Below, one piece after another: positions 1-8,500 of a stretch of 64,000 bases of DNA. The stretch spans positions 124,001 to 188,000 of the forward strand of contig NZ_JBHUDG010000051.1 of assembly GCF_042678145.1 (NCBI RefSeq), written 5' to 3'. The notes under the pieces were generated by a model. The model was not told the origin of the DNA, did not search any database, and saw nothing but the letters and a program-made list of their open reading frames with translations. Numbering within the stretch: the first letter of the stretch is position 1; every line of letters begins with the position of its first letter. Origin of the DNA: Pseudopedobacter beijingensis (lineage in GTDB: Bacteria; Bacteroidota; Bacteroidia; Sphingobacteriales; Sphingobacteriaceae). The position numbers were made by a program, and so were the translations under genes.

Positions 1-379
1 CTTTATATAAAATAGTTAACGAATTTCCTGACAGACTATAAGCAACCTCAAATTCAAACTTATAAGGATATATTTTTAAGGTTTCATCATCGTAAGAAAG
101 AGAAAAAACCGCATGATTAGGTGTTGATTCTATTCTTCTGAACATACTGGTTCTTGCAAAACCATGCCTGCTAAGATTGTAATCATTACCAGAAATAGTA
201 ATCTTGTTATCTTTTAGCCCACCTACTATCGGAAACAGATTTGGAGCATGGTATCCCCAAACATCTGGGTTTCCTTGCCATATATATTCTTTTCCAGAAA
301 CTTTATCCTTTATAGAACTCAGTTCGGCACCTTTCAACTTTATCGTAACCTGTAACTTATCGTTTTCTAAAACTACCAT
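1..379 (-). CDS. Aldose 1-epimerase family protein (N-terminal part)
   Basis: The gene runs off the left edge, so only about 126 N-terminal residues are visible. The start ATG (complement of 377-379) follows an AAGG stretch. The protein begins MVVLENDKLQVTIKLKGAEL and contains WQGNPDVWGYHAPNLFPIVG followed by LSRHGFAR. This pattern is typical of the LacX-like branch of galactose mutarotases, beta-sandwich enzymes that interconvert sugar anomers. The catalytic His and Glu of the C-terminal half lie outside the window, so activity cannot be judged. It is a stand-alone gene here, not adjacent to the galK-galT locus at 18.8 kb. Confidence 0.85.
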   Translation of the reverse strand, partial: MVVLENDKLQVTIKLKGAELSSIKDKVSGKEYIWQGNPDVWGYHAPNLFPIVGGLKDNKITISGNDYNLSRHGFARTSMFRRIESTPNHAVFSLSYDDETLKIYPYKFEFEVAYSLSGNSLTILYK

Positions 380-396
380 CCTTAATCTATTTTATA

Positions 397-1335
397 TCAA
401 TGCTTTTTAAATTTATCAGCAAGCATTTTCAGCATATCTGTATCTGCCGGCTTTGAATTATCTACCGTTGGCTTTCTACCGGGTTCTGATTTGGGAGCTG
501 CTGGTTTTGCCTGTCTTCTGGCTTCATATTTTTGTGCTCTATGTTCGTTCCATATTTTCTCCAATCTATTTTTGGTATACAACGGAAAATCGCCATTCAT
601 CATCCATCCATAATAACTAGGTTCTTCTTCAAATACCTGAACAACTGTTTTTCCTTTATGTTTTCCAAAGTTAAAACACGGAATATTATCATTATTATAA
701 ACCATACGGCCCGCAAAATCTACGGGTTTATTCAAATTGGTGAAGTTATGCAAGCCTTCTACATCATTAACAACAGGCTGACTTACATTACCTTCTTTAT
801 CCTCCCAATCTACATTTTTATATTTTTCTACCTGGGCTAATAAAACTTCATAAGTAGCTCTTGTATCTGCCTCTGCTGTATGCGCATTCAGAATTTCTTT
901 TCCACAATAAAACCTATACGCTGCTTTTAAAGTTCTTTGTTCCATTTGGTGGAAAACATTCTGAACATCTACAAAATGCCTGTTATCCAAATCAAAACTA
1001 ACTCCTGCCCTCAAAAACTCTTCCATGAGCATAGGAATATCAAATTTATTAGAATTATAACCTGCTAAATCAGCATCTTCCATAAAATCTGCTATTTCTT
1101 TGGCTACCTGAGCAAAAGTAGGTGCATTTTCTATATCCTTATCGTAAATACCATGAATGATAGATGTTTCGTAAGGAATGGGAATAGTTGGGTTTATCTT
1201 ATAAGTTTTGGTTAGTTCGGTTCCGTCAGGATGAACTTTTAAGATAGAAATTTCTACTATTCGATCTGTAGCAAGGTTAACGCCTGTAGCCTCTATATCA
1301 AAAAAAGCTAGGGGACGTTTGAGATTAAGTTTCAT
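397..1335 (-). CDS. DEDDh 3'-5' exonuclease with C-terminal DUF3820-like domain
   Basis: The 312-residue protein opens with a DnaQ-type exonuclease domain. The first acidic motif is FFDIEATG (D13, E15), the second region is YNSNKFDIP, and the third is HTAEADTRATYE near residues 150-160. Such domains use two metal ions to degrade nucleic acid 3'-5' and often serve proofreading or repair. A second domain at about 220-265 (FGKHKGKTV...YYGWMMNGDFP) resembles DUF3820, found at the end of many Bacteroidota exonucleases. The C-terminus is lysine-, arginine- and proline-rich. Its start lies 1 bp after the stop of a 40-residue membrane protein, so the two are probably cotranscribed. The lack of a polymerase partner argues against a replicative epsilon subunit. 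Confidence 0.88.
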   Translation of the reverse strand: MKLNLKRPLAFFDIEATGVNLATDRIVEISILKVHPDGTELTKTYKINPTIPIPYETSIIHGIYDKDIENAPTFAQVAKEIADFMEDADLAGYNSNKFDIPMLMEEFLRAGVSFDLDNRHFVDVQNVFHQMEQRTLKAAYRFYCGKEILNAHTAEADTRATYEVLLAQVEKYKNVDWEDKEGNVSQPVVNDVEGLHNFTNLNKPVDFAGRMVYNNDNIPCFNFGKHKGKTVVQVFEEEPSYYGWMMNGDFPLYTKNRLEKIWNEHRAQKYEARRQAKPAAPKSEPGRKPTVDNSKPADTDMLKMLADKFKKH

Positions 1336-1336
1336 T

Positions 1337-1459
1337 TTAACTAAAGATAAGGATGCCTAAAAGAATACCAACTACCATAATAAGGTAAAGCATAATTTCG
1401 TTTTTTGCAAAATGTTTATACTTTGACCAAAATGAATAATCTTCTTCCTTTTTTTTCAT
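1337..1459 (-). CDS. Small single-span membrane protein (40 aa)
   Basis: A short open frame beginning MKKKEEDYSFWSKYKHFAKN is followed by a hydrophobic segment of about 18 residues ending ILIFS. The polar N-terminus and the C-terminal membrane span suggest a tail-anchored inner-membrane miniprotein. It ends 1 bp before the start codon of the exonuclease, which supports real translation in an operon. No function is recognised. Confidence 0.6.
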   Translation of the reverse strand: MKKKEEDYSFWSKYKHFAKNEIMLYLIMVVGILLGILIFS

Positions 1460-1518
1460 GAATTTCAAATATGTATCTGGCAAAAGTGTGAATTTTATCT
1501 TTTAAGGACAATATCAGT

Positions 1519-2124
1519 TTAAGCTTTTTTCCATTTAATACCACAACCTATTGCTTTTGTGATGGTCACATCAGGTTTCTGCCCTTTTTGAATTGCTGAT
1601 ACAGCGTTTTCTACATATTTTATTTTAGCTGTATTTGTGTTTTCGGTATCATTGTCTATAGCCCCAACATACTCTACTATTAATTTTCCGTCCTGTTTTT
1701 TAAGAACATAAGTATGTGGAGTAGCTTTGGCTCCATAGGCTTATGCTATTTCCTGCGTTTCATCTACCAAATATGGAAAGGTATATTTTCTTTCTCTAGC
1801 TCTTTCCTGCATTTTATCAAAGGCATCTGCTTTTGATAATTCTGCATCGTTTGGATTTATTGCAATAACCGGATAACCCAATGGAGCATATTTATTATTG
1901 AGCTCTAATATTCTCTGTTCATATAATTTCACATACGGACAAGGATTACATATAAAAATCACTATAAAGCCTTTTGCTTGTTTATAATCTGAAAGGGAAA
2001 CCAATTTACCATCAACATTTTTAAGCTTAAAGTCTATTGCTTCGTCTCCTGGTTTATAGCCCTGTGCTTTTACTACTGTTAAAAACAAAAGGAAGAAAGA
2101 TAGTAACCAAATTCTCTTTTTCAT
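1519..2124 (-). pseudogene. Redoxin (AhpC/TSA-like) interrupted by an in-frame stop
   Basis: The start at MKKRIWLLSF gives a signal peptide and then a thioredoxin-fold domain with FICNPCPYVK (C59, C62). After 127 residues the frame meets TAA at 1741-1743. Translation in the same frame then continues for 73 codons as AYGAKATPHTYVLKKQDGKL, typical of the second half of this family, ending GCGIKWKKA before a TAA at 1519-1521. A single A-to-T change (AAA Lys to TAA) would explain the break, and no frameshift is needed. The full protein would be 201 residues, normal for Bacteroidota redoxins. It is either a recent nonsense allele or a base error. The neighbouring TlpA-like gene on the same strand suggests a periplasmic redox pair. 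Confidence 0.85.
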
Positions 2125-2189
2125 TGGCTTATTTTTAAAGTTATAGATATTCAAACTCCAACGGTCAATAGTAAACACAATATCACATT

Positions 2190-2669
2190 TTATCTGGAAC
2201 TTATATAAACCTGTTCCAATTCTTTTTCTGTAAATTCCTGTTCGTAAAATTTCCGGATTCCTTTTTTAGTATTCACTACTAAAGTGGCCGGAATAGCCCC
2301 TGACCAATTCTTATCTACCAAATTAATAAATTTTTCGTTATTACACTCATTTACAACAACTTCTAATTCAACTTTGTATTTCCTTAGAAATGGTAAAACA
2401 TCTTTCTGTATTTTTGATTTAAAATCTAAACTATACAGTATCACTTTCAAAGGCTGATCTTTATACTTTGTTGCTAACTTCTCAAAATACGGTAACTCTT
2501 TTACACATGGTACACACCATGTTGCCCAAAAATTAACCACATATACCGTATCTGAAGATGTTTGAATACGTTTTTGTAATTCTTCAAACCTGGTCACTTT
2601 TACATCCTGTGCATAAATACCTGACCAGGAAAAGATAAAAAGGATCACATAAAAAACTCGTTTCAACAT
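2190..2669 (-). CDS. TlpA-like thioredoxin-fold protein, periplasmic
   Basis: The 159-residue protein has an N-terminal signal peptide ending near GIYAQ and a thioredoxin fold with the redox motif WATWCVPC (C52 and C55). A WCxPC motif followed by KELPYFEKL is typical of the TlpA/ResA group, which reduces periplasmic disulfides. The cis-proline region is seen as SGAIPATLVV. It lies between the broken redoxin and the NlpC/P60 lipoprotein, with a 2-bp gap to the latter. Its specific partner is unknown. Confidence 0.87.
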   Translation of the reverse strand: MLKRVFYVILFIFSWSGIYAQDVKVTRFEELQKRIQTSSDTVYVVNFWATWCVPCVKELPYFEKLATKYKDQPLKVILYSLDFKSKIQKDVLPFLRKYKVELEVVVNECNNEKFINLVDKNWSGAIPATLVVNTKKGIRKFYEQEFTEKELEQVYISSR

Positions 2670-2671
2670 AA

Positions 2672-3181
2672 TTATTTCACACTCCCTCCTCTCGAAAAGT
2701 ATTTATAGCTATAGGGATCTTTCAATTTTTGTACCATCACTCCTCTTTTGGTACTGGCATGAACATAATATCCATTTTGTAAAAACACCCCAACATGACT
2801 ATACTTCTTATTATCGTAATCAAAGAAAACCAGATCTCCTTCTTTTAAATTTCTCTCATATTTTCTTTTAATTACAGTTACCTGTTGTGATGTGCTCCTG
2901 GGAATTTGTTTATTATACACGTCTTTATATAACAAATAAACTAACCCTGAACAATCTATTCCATTCTTGTTTAATCCACCTAATCTATACCTTGTCCCCT
3001 CCCACTCGTTAATAAAATTATACAATGCTGTATTATGTAGCTTATTTGGAGATACCTCCATTATTTTTGCATATTTCTTTTTTACAGAGATATTTTCTTT
3101 TGTAAGTGTTTTATGGGAAGAGCAGGAGACCGATACCATTAATAAGATAGTAAAAAACATGAATGAGTTATATCCCTTCAT
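2672..3181 (-). CDS. NlpC/P60 peptidoglycan endopeptidase, lipoprotein
   Basis: The protein is 169 residues long. The lipobox VSVSC puts the acylated cysteine at C20, so it is probably an outer-membrane lipoprotein facing the periplasm. The NlpC/P60 catalytic residues are C77 (NGIDCSGLVY), H129 (YSHVGVF) and the third polar residue H141 (YVHAS). The family cleaves D-glutamyl-diaminopimelate bonds in murein stems and resembles E. coli Spr/MepS. It directly follows the flippase gene, with 13 bp between. Confidence 0.92.
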   Translation of the reverse strand: MKGYNSFMFFTILLMVSVSCSSHKTLTKENISVKKKYAKIMEVSPNKLHNTALYNFINEWEGTRYRLGGLNKNGIDCSGLVYLLYKDVYNKQIPRSTSQQVTVIKRKYERNLKEGDLVFFDYDNKKYSHVGVFLQNGYYVHASTKRGVMVQKLKDPYSYKYFSRGGSVK

Positions 3182-3194
3182 AATAAATTAATAT

Positions 3195-4370
3195 TTAATC
3201 TTGAGTTCTGGATTTTAAGTTATATAAATACACCAAAGTTAATGTAGTAACGATATATGAAATTGTATTAGTAAGCACTGCTCCTTTTAGTCCGTAAATA
3301 CGTACAAAATAAAATCCAAAAATTAGTGTCACAAATAAGCCCGCTGCTGATCCAATAGTATTATATTTTATATCTCCTTTTGCTGAAAAAAAAGAAGATA
3401 GTATCTTTCCAAAAGAAAACATTACAATTCCAGAAGAACTAACAAAAATTAATTTTTTAATTTCTCCAAAGTCTTTTCCTAAAATATTTATATATAAACT
3501 ATCTGGAGTTATTAATGCTATTATTATACAAAAAATGACTATGGATGAAGATATTATTGAAACATATAATATATTAAAAGACTTTTCTCCTTTAGCAATA
3601 TAAGCGTGATTTACATATGCTATATTTACAGGTATCAACCACAATGCCTCAACTAAACTTAACCATATCCCAAATACCCCAACACTATCCATTGACGTGT
3701 AAAAAAACAACAACCAAATTACTAGTCTGTAACATGCAAATTGCATAATGTTATTAATTTGATTTAATCCTCCCAACTTAAAATAATAGATAAAATCTGA
3801 TTTAAGTCTTGATAAATCTACAGTACATACAGATCTTATATTAATCCTCAGATACGAAAAAAAGCTTGGAAGGTAAGAAATTCCTAAAAAAAACAACACT
3901 ATTTCTGGATCATTTACTGATTTAAAACAACTCACTAAAGAAACAAGAATCAATGGTTGAGTTAATCTAAAAATCAACACCTTTCTAAAACAAAGTGTAT
4001 ATGCCAAATAGTTCATATAATTTATATGTAAAACTTGAAATATTGTCACACAAGCAAACAGCAACAATTTACCTTCAAAAAATGTGTCTATGCAAGGTAA
4101 TAATACAGTCGAAAATAAAGATACGACTATACTCCAAAAAAAAGTTAAAGTTAATACAGATTTTTCATCAATCCTATTGAGCATATAAACCATTACTGAA
4201 TTCCCTACAATACCAGTAAACAACTGTACTAAAGCCGAATAAGATAAAAAATAAGTATAAAAACCCCTCCCTTCAGCTCCTAATATTCTGGATGTAAGCG
4301 ATAGAACCAATAGATTAAGTAGTAATGAAATTATTGCTGATAAAGTATTGAGTAGGGCATTCTTATACAT
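3195..4370 (-). CDS. Oligosaccharide flippase family membrane protein (Wzx-like)
   Basis: This 391-residue integral membrane protein starts with a hydrophobic helix and SRILGAEGRGFYTYFLSYSA, the typical N-terminal signature of the MOP/Wzx flippase superfamily. Around ten to twelve further membrane spans follow. It is somewhat shorter than the usual 420-500 residues. Such proteins move lipid-linked sugar repeats across the inner membrane. It sits 5 bp downstream of a family-4 glycosyltransferase on the same strand, which supports a role in making a surface polysaccharide. Confidence 0.85.
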   Translation of the reverse strand: MYKNALLNTLSAIISLLLNLLVLSLTSRILGAEGRGFYTYFLSYSALVQLFTGIVGNSVMVYMLNRIDEKSVLTLTFFWSIVVSLFSTVLLPCIDTFFEGKLLLFACVTIFQVLHINYMNYLAYTLCFRKVLIFRLTQPLILVSLVSCFKSVNDPEIVLFFLGISYLPSFFSYLRINIRSVCTVDLSRLKSDFIYYFKLGGLNQINNIMQFACYRLVIWLLFFYTSMDSVGVFGIWLSLVEALWLIPVNIAYVNHAYIAKGEKSFNILYVSIISSSIVIFCIIIALITPDSLYINILGKDFGEIKKLIFVSSSGIVMFSFGKILSSFFSAKGDIKYNTIGSAAGLFVTLIFGFYFVRIYGLKGAVLTNTISYIVTTLTLVYLYNLKSRTQD

Positions 4371-4375
4371 TCAAA

Positions 4376-5563
4376 TTATTCTAATTCTTTGTATAACTTA
4401 CTAATTTTTTGCCCTATCACCTCATAACTAAACTCAGATATTGCTTCGTTAGAAATTTTAACTCTATCGTAATTGTTGTAATTATCGATCATATGCAAGA
4501 TAGCCTCCTCTAATTGTTGTTCATTTTCATTTTCTACTATAATCCCGTTATCAGAACTTATAATCTCTGAAACCCCTCCTGCGTTAGAGGATATAACAGG
4601 TAATCCACAACATAAAGATTCTAATAAGACGCATGGCATATTTTCATAGCGACTAAATAATAGAAAAGCATTAGCCTTTTTCATTTCCATAGCTACATCT
4701 TTATTAGTTAATTCTCCTATATAGTTTATATGTTTCTTTAAAAGATCTGATCGATGAATAACTGCCTCAAACTCTTTATTCCTTGTCCCTGCTATTGTTA
4801 ACGTAATTTTAACATTATTTCTCAAAAGCTTTTCAAAAACGTTTAAAATTCCAGTAATATTCTTTTGGTAACCTAAAGTAGAAGCATGAAAAAAATTAAA
4901 GGTTTCTGTCTTTTTTAAGCATATTCCTTCAAAATTAAAGAAATCTGTATTAACAACATTAGGAACAACAATCTTCTTACTATTAGGAGATATCCAATCT
5001 TTCAAACCACTCTGTAACCTATATGCTACAGAAATAACTACATCAAAAGAATTTAATATTTTTTTATATAAAATCCTTTTAAAAAAAGATTGTCTTTTTA
5101 TATAATCTAACCTTTCTTTATAAAAAACAGTCCAATTCTCTGTTAATAATGTTTTAACACCATATCGATATTTGAGATAATATGAAACTATACCTGCTGG
5201 AAAAAAAACGTAAGTATGTACTATTTTAGGTATCCCATATTTATGGAATATTTCTTTCAATAAAAAATCATACATTTTAAAATACGTATATATTCTTTTA
5301 ATTCCTGAGTCAGAATATGGTAAATAAGCCATATATGTTAATACATTATCATTTTCTTGTGTTTCAACGCTCTTTTCCCTTATATTTTCATTAATTACCA
5401 CATATAGAACTATTTGTTTATTAAACTTTGAAGTAGCCACAACAAAGCGTTCATTAAAGTCTCCATTAAACTGATTTACCGAAGAAGGGTACCAGCTAGG
5501 CAGAACCAGTATATATGAATTTTTAATATCACTTTTAATATCTAATTTCTTATTTTTAAACAT
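4376..5563 (-). CDS. Glycosyltransferase family 4 protein
   Basis: The 395-residue protein has two Rossmann-like halves. The N-terminal half starts YILVLPSWYPS and the C-terminal half holds the nucleotide-sugar site ESLCCGLPVISSNAGGVSE, characteristic of GT4 retaining enzymes. It transfers a sugar from an activated donor, presumably to a lipid-linked oligosaccharide exported by the adjacent flippase. Its start is only 18 bp from the divergent PorU2-like gene, so at least one of the two promoters must lie inside a coding region or further upstream. Confidence 0.88.
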   Translation of the reverse strand: MFKNKKLDIKSDIKNSYILVLPSWYPSSVNQFNGDFNERFVVATSKFNKQIVLYVVINENIREKSVETQENDNVLTYMAYLPYSDSGIKRIYTYFKMYDFLLKEIFHKYGIPKIVHTYVFFPAGIVSYYLKYRYGVKTLLTENWTVFYKERLDYIKRQSFFKRILYKKILNSFDVVISVAYRLQSGLKDWISPNSKKIVVPNVVNTDFFNFEGICLKKTETFNFFHASTLGYQKNITGILNVFEKLLRNNVKITLTIAGTRNKEFEAVIHRSDLLKKHINYIGELTNKDVAMEMKKANAFLLFSRYENMPCVLLESLCCGLPVISSNAGGVSEIISSDNGIIVENENEQQLEEAILHMIDNYNNYDRVKISNEAISEFSYEVIGQKISKLYKELE

Positions 5564-5581
5564 TATTTTTTTCTATTAAAG

Positions 5582-8500
5582 ATGTCTAAATTACGATTAC
5601 TTTTAATACTATTTTTATTAATCATAAATTATAGTACTTCATTATCACAAATAAATTATGGGAATGAATGGATAAATTTTTCAAAAAAGTATATAAAAAT
5701 AAAAGTATCTGCAGAAAGTATTTATCATCTGACTTTTAGTGATATCATAGCTTCAGGAATTACAGACGGGTCGACCCAAATCGATCCTAAATATTTTCAA
5801 ATGTTTAATAAAGGAAAAGAAGCTGCACTGTATATTTCAGGATCTGATGACAATTCTTTTGACCATCAAGACAATATTTATTTCTACGGGTATCCTAACA
5901 ATGCCGATCTCGACAAAAAGATGTATTCCGATATAGAGTATATTCCTAATACAAACATCAATTTGTTTGAAGATGACAATTATTATTTTTTAACTTATAA
6001 TAACGAAAAAGAGGGACTAAGATATAGCACACCTTCAAATACTATTTCACCAATAAACATCAATTACATACTAACAAAGTCTAGATTAGATTTTAAAACA
6101 TCATATTATCCTGGCGATTATATTTTAGAAACCATGAGTTTATCTGAATACATAAATGGAGAAGGATATATGAGTCCCCTACTTGGTAGAAGAGAGTCTA
6201 GCTCATATAACATTAATACTTCAGGATTTATAAATACACCAGGGGTGTCACCAATGCTTAGTTTTTATGTGGCAGGGAGATCGAACTCTACTGTTGCGGG
6301 TTCTTCTAATAACCATCATTTTCAGATCAGTCATGAAAATACAATAATCTGCGATACCATATTTAATGGATATAAAACAATACGTAAAACAAAGAACATA
6401 AACTTAACTGGAGAAATAACTACACTAAACTTTCATATTGTTGATGATTTATCTTCCGACCCTAATTCCCAACACACTGATTATCAAGCAATAAGCTATT
6501 TAGAGATTTTATATCCAAGAAACTTAACATTAACCAACAATACTGCATTGAGATTTAACATACCTTCTCAATATATTTCAGCCAATCTCAATTTTTCTGG
6601 TTCTAGCTCAAATCCAATCCTTATCGATATCAAAAACAACTATACTTATAATATAATAAATAATAACAATACTCTAAGTATACCAAATATTTACAATAAC
6701 AATTCCGACTTCTATATTTTCGATTTAAACAACTCCATATCTGCCACTTACCAAAAAATAACATTTAAAGGTTTTAATGTTGCTGATATAAAAAAGGCTA
6801 TCATTATATCAAACAAAAACCTTTCTATCGGTGCTGAAAACTACCTGAATCATAACCAACAAATTCGGAATATCCCCACATTACTAACATATACAGATGA
6901 TATTTACAATGAGTTTTATTATGGTTTCCATCATCCATTAGCCCTAAATAATTTTATTAAATGGAGTATAGATAAAAGTAATAATCTACCTCAATCACTT
7001 TTATTATTAGGAGCAGGTCTAACCACACCAAAGAATAACTTATCCGCAGATTTAGTCCCTACCTATGGTTATCCTGCATCGGATAATATGTTGGGTATTT
7101 TCAATAATGCCAAAGCCTCTTCTATTGCAATAGGGAGAGTTCCTGCCAAAACAAATGATGATATCGATATTTATCTGAATAAACTAAAGATATATGAAAA
7201 TCTCCCAAATGAAATATGGAGAAAAAAAATAGTGAATGTAACCGGAGGCAGAACCGAAACTGAATATTTACAATTCAAATCATACTTAAAAAACTTAAGT
7301 AATATTGCATTTAATGGAAACTTAGGATCGTATACTGTAAACTTTGACAAAACAGTTTCAGAAGCTGTTACCGAAAATCTTACTTCGGGTATTATCTCTC
7401 AAACTAATAATGGCACTAATCTAATTACTTTTCTAGGTCATGGTAGTGCTTCTCTTACTGCTGTATCGTTGGGTACTCCTCCTAGTCTAAACAATTCAGA
7501 CAAACCAACTAATTATCTTATCAATGGTTGTAGTACAGGAAATGCCTTTAGTGGCTCCTCTTCTTATGCTGAAAATATGATTTTGGCAAGAACTGGAGCA
7601 ATTTCCTGGATAGGTACAACAAGTGAAGGTGTAGGCTCTTACTTATCGAGCTTTTCAAATAAATTTTATAATCACTGGTTCGTTAATAGTTACGATAAGT
7701 CTATTGCAGAAGGTTTTAGATTAGGAATAAATGACCAAACAAACTCTAGTGATAGACTTAATATGGCACATTCGAGGCAATACATTTTCTTTGGAGATCC
7801 CAATATCACTTTTTTTAACCCTTCATTACCCGATTATCGTATTAATGCAGAAAAAATATATCTTTCTGACCGAAGCCAAAATGCCGCTCAAGATAATTTC
7901 AACTTTAATTTTATTATTGAAAATATTGGAAAAGTCCAAAAAGACAGTTTAAACATAAAAATTACCAGGAAAATAGAAGAACAAAACATTGAAAAAACAT
8001 ATTTCCAAACTATAAAACCTATTTTAAATACCGATACATTCTCATTTAGCTTACCCAATACAGATTTAAACGTATCGGGAATAAATCTTATCACTATTGA
8101 ATTAGATCCAAATGCTAAATTTAATGAAATCAACAAACTTAACAACAAAGCTGCTCAAACATTCTTTTTGCCTGGAAATGGTGTACATGCCATATATCCA
8201 TTAAAAAATAGTATTGTTTTTGGAGAAGTAACTTTAATGGGACAACCAGATAACCTATTTACTAAAAATGAAAAATACATTTTTGAAATAGATACAGTAA
8301 ACACCTTTGACAGTCCTTTAAAAGCTACCTCAGGATCACTTATAGCTGACATACTTCCTACTTGGGTTCCCTCAGTAAATTTCAAAGAAAATGTAGTGTA
8401 CTTTTGGAGAATTGCTATTGATGATCAAGAAAAACGATGGGACACAGGTTCTTTTACATATCTGAATGAAAATATTTATGGTCAAAATATAAGCCATTTC

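Noticed and set aside
204..410. Plus-strand 68-residue frame at the left edge
   Set aside because: It lies opposite the aldose epimerase gene, whose family motifs are clear.
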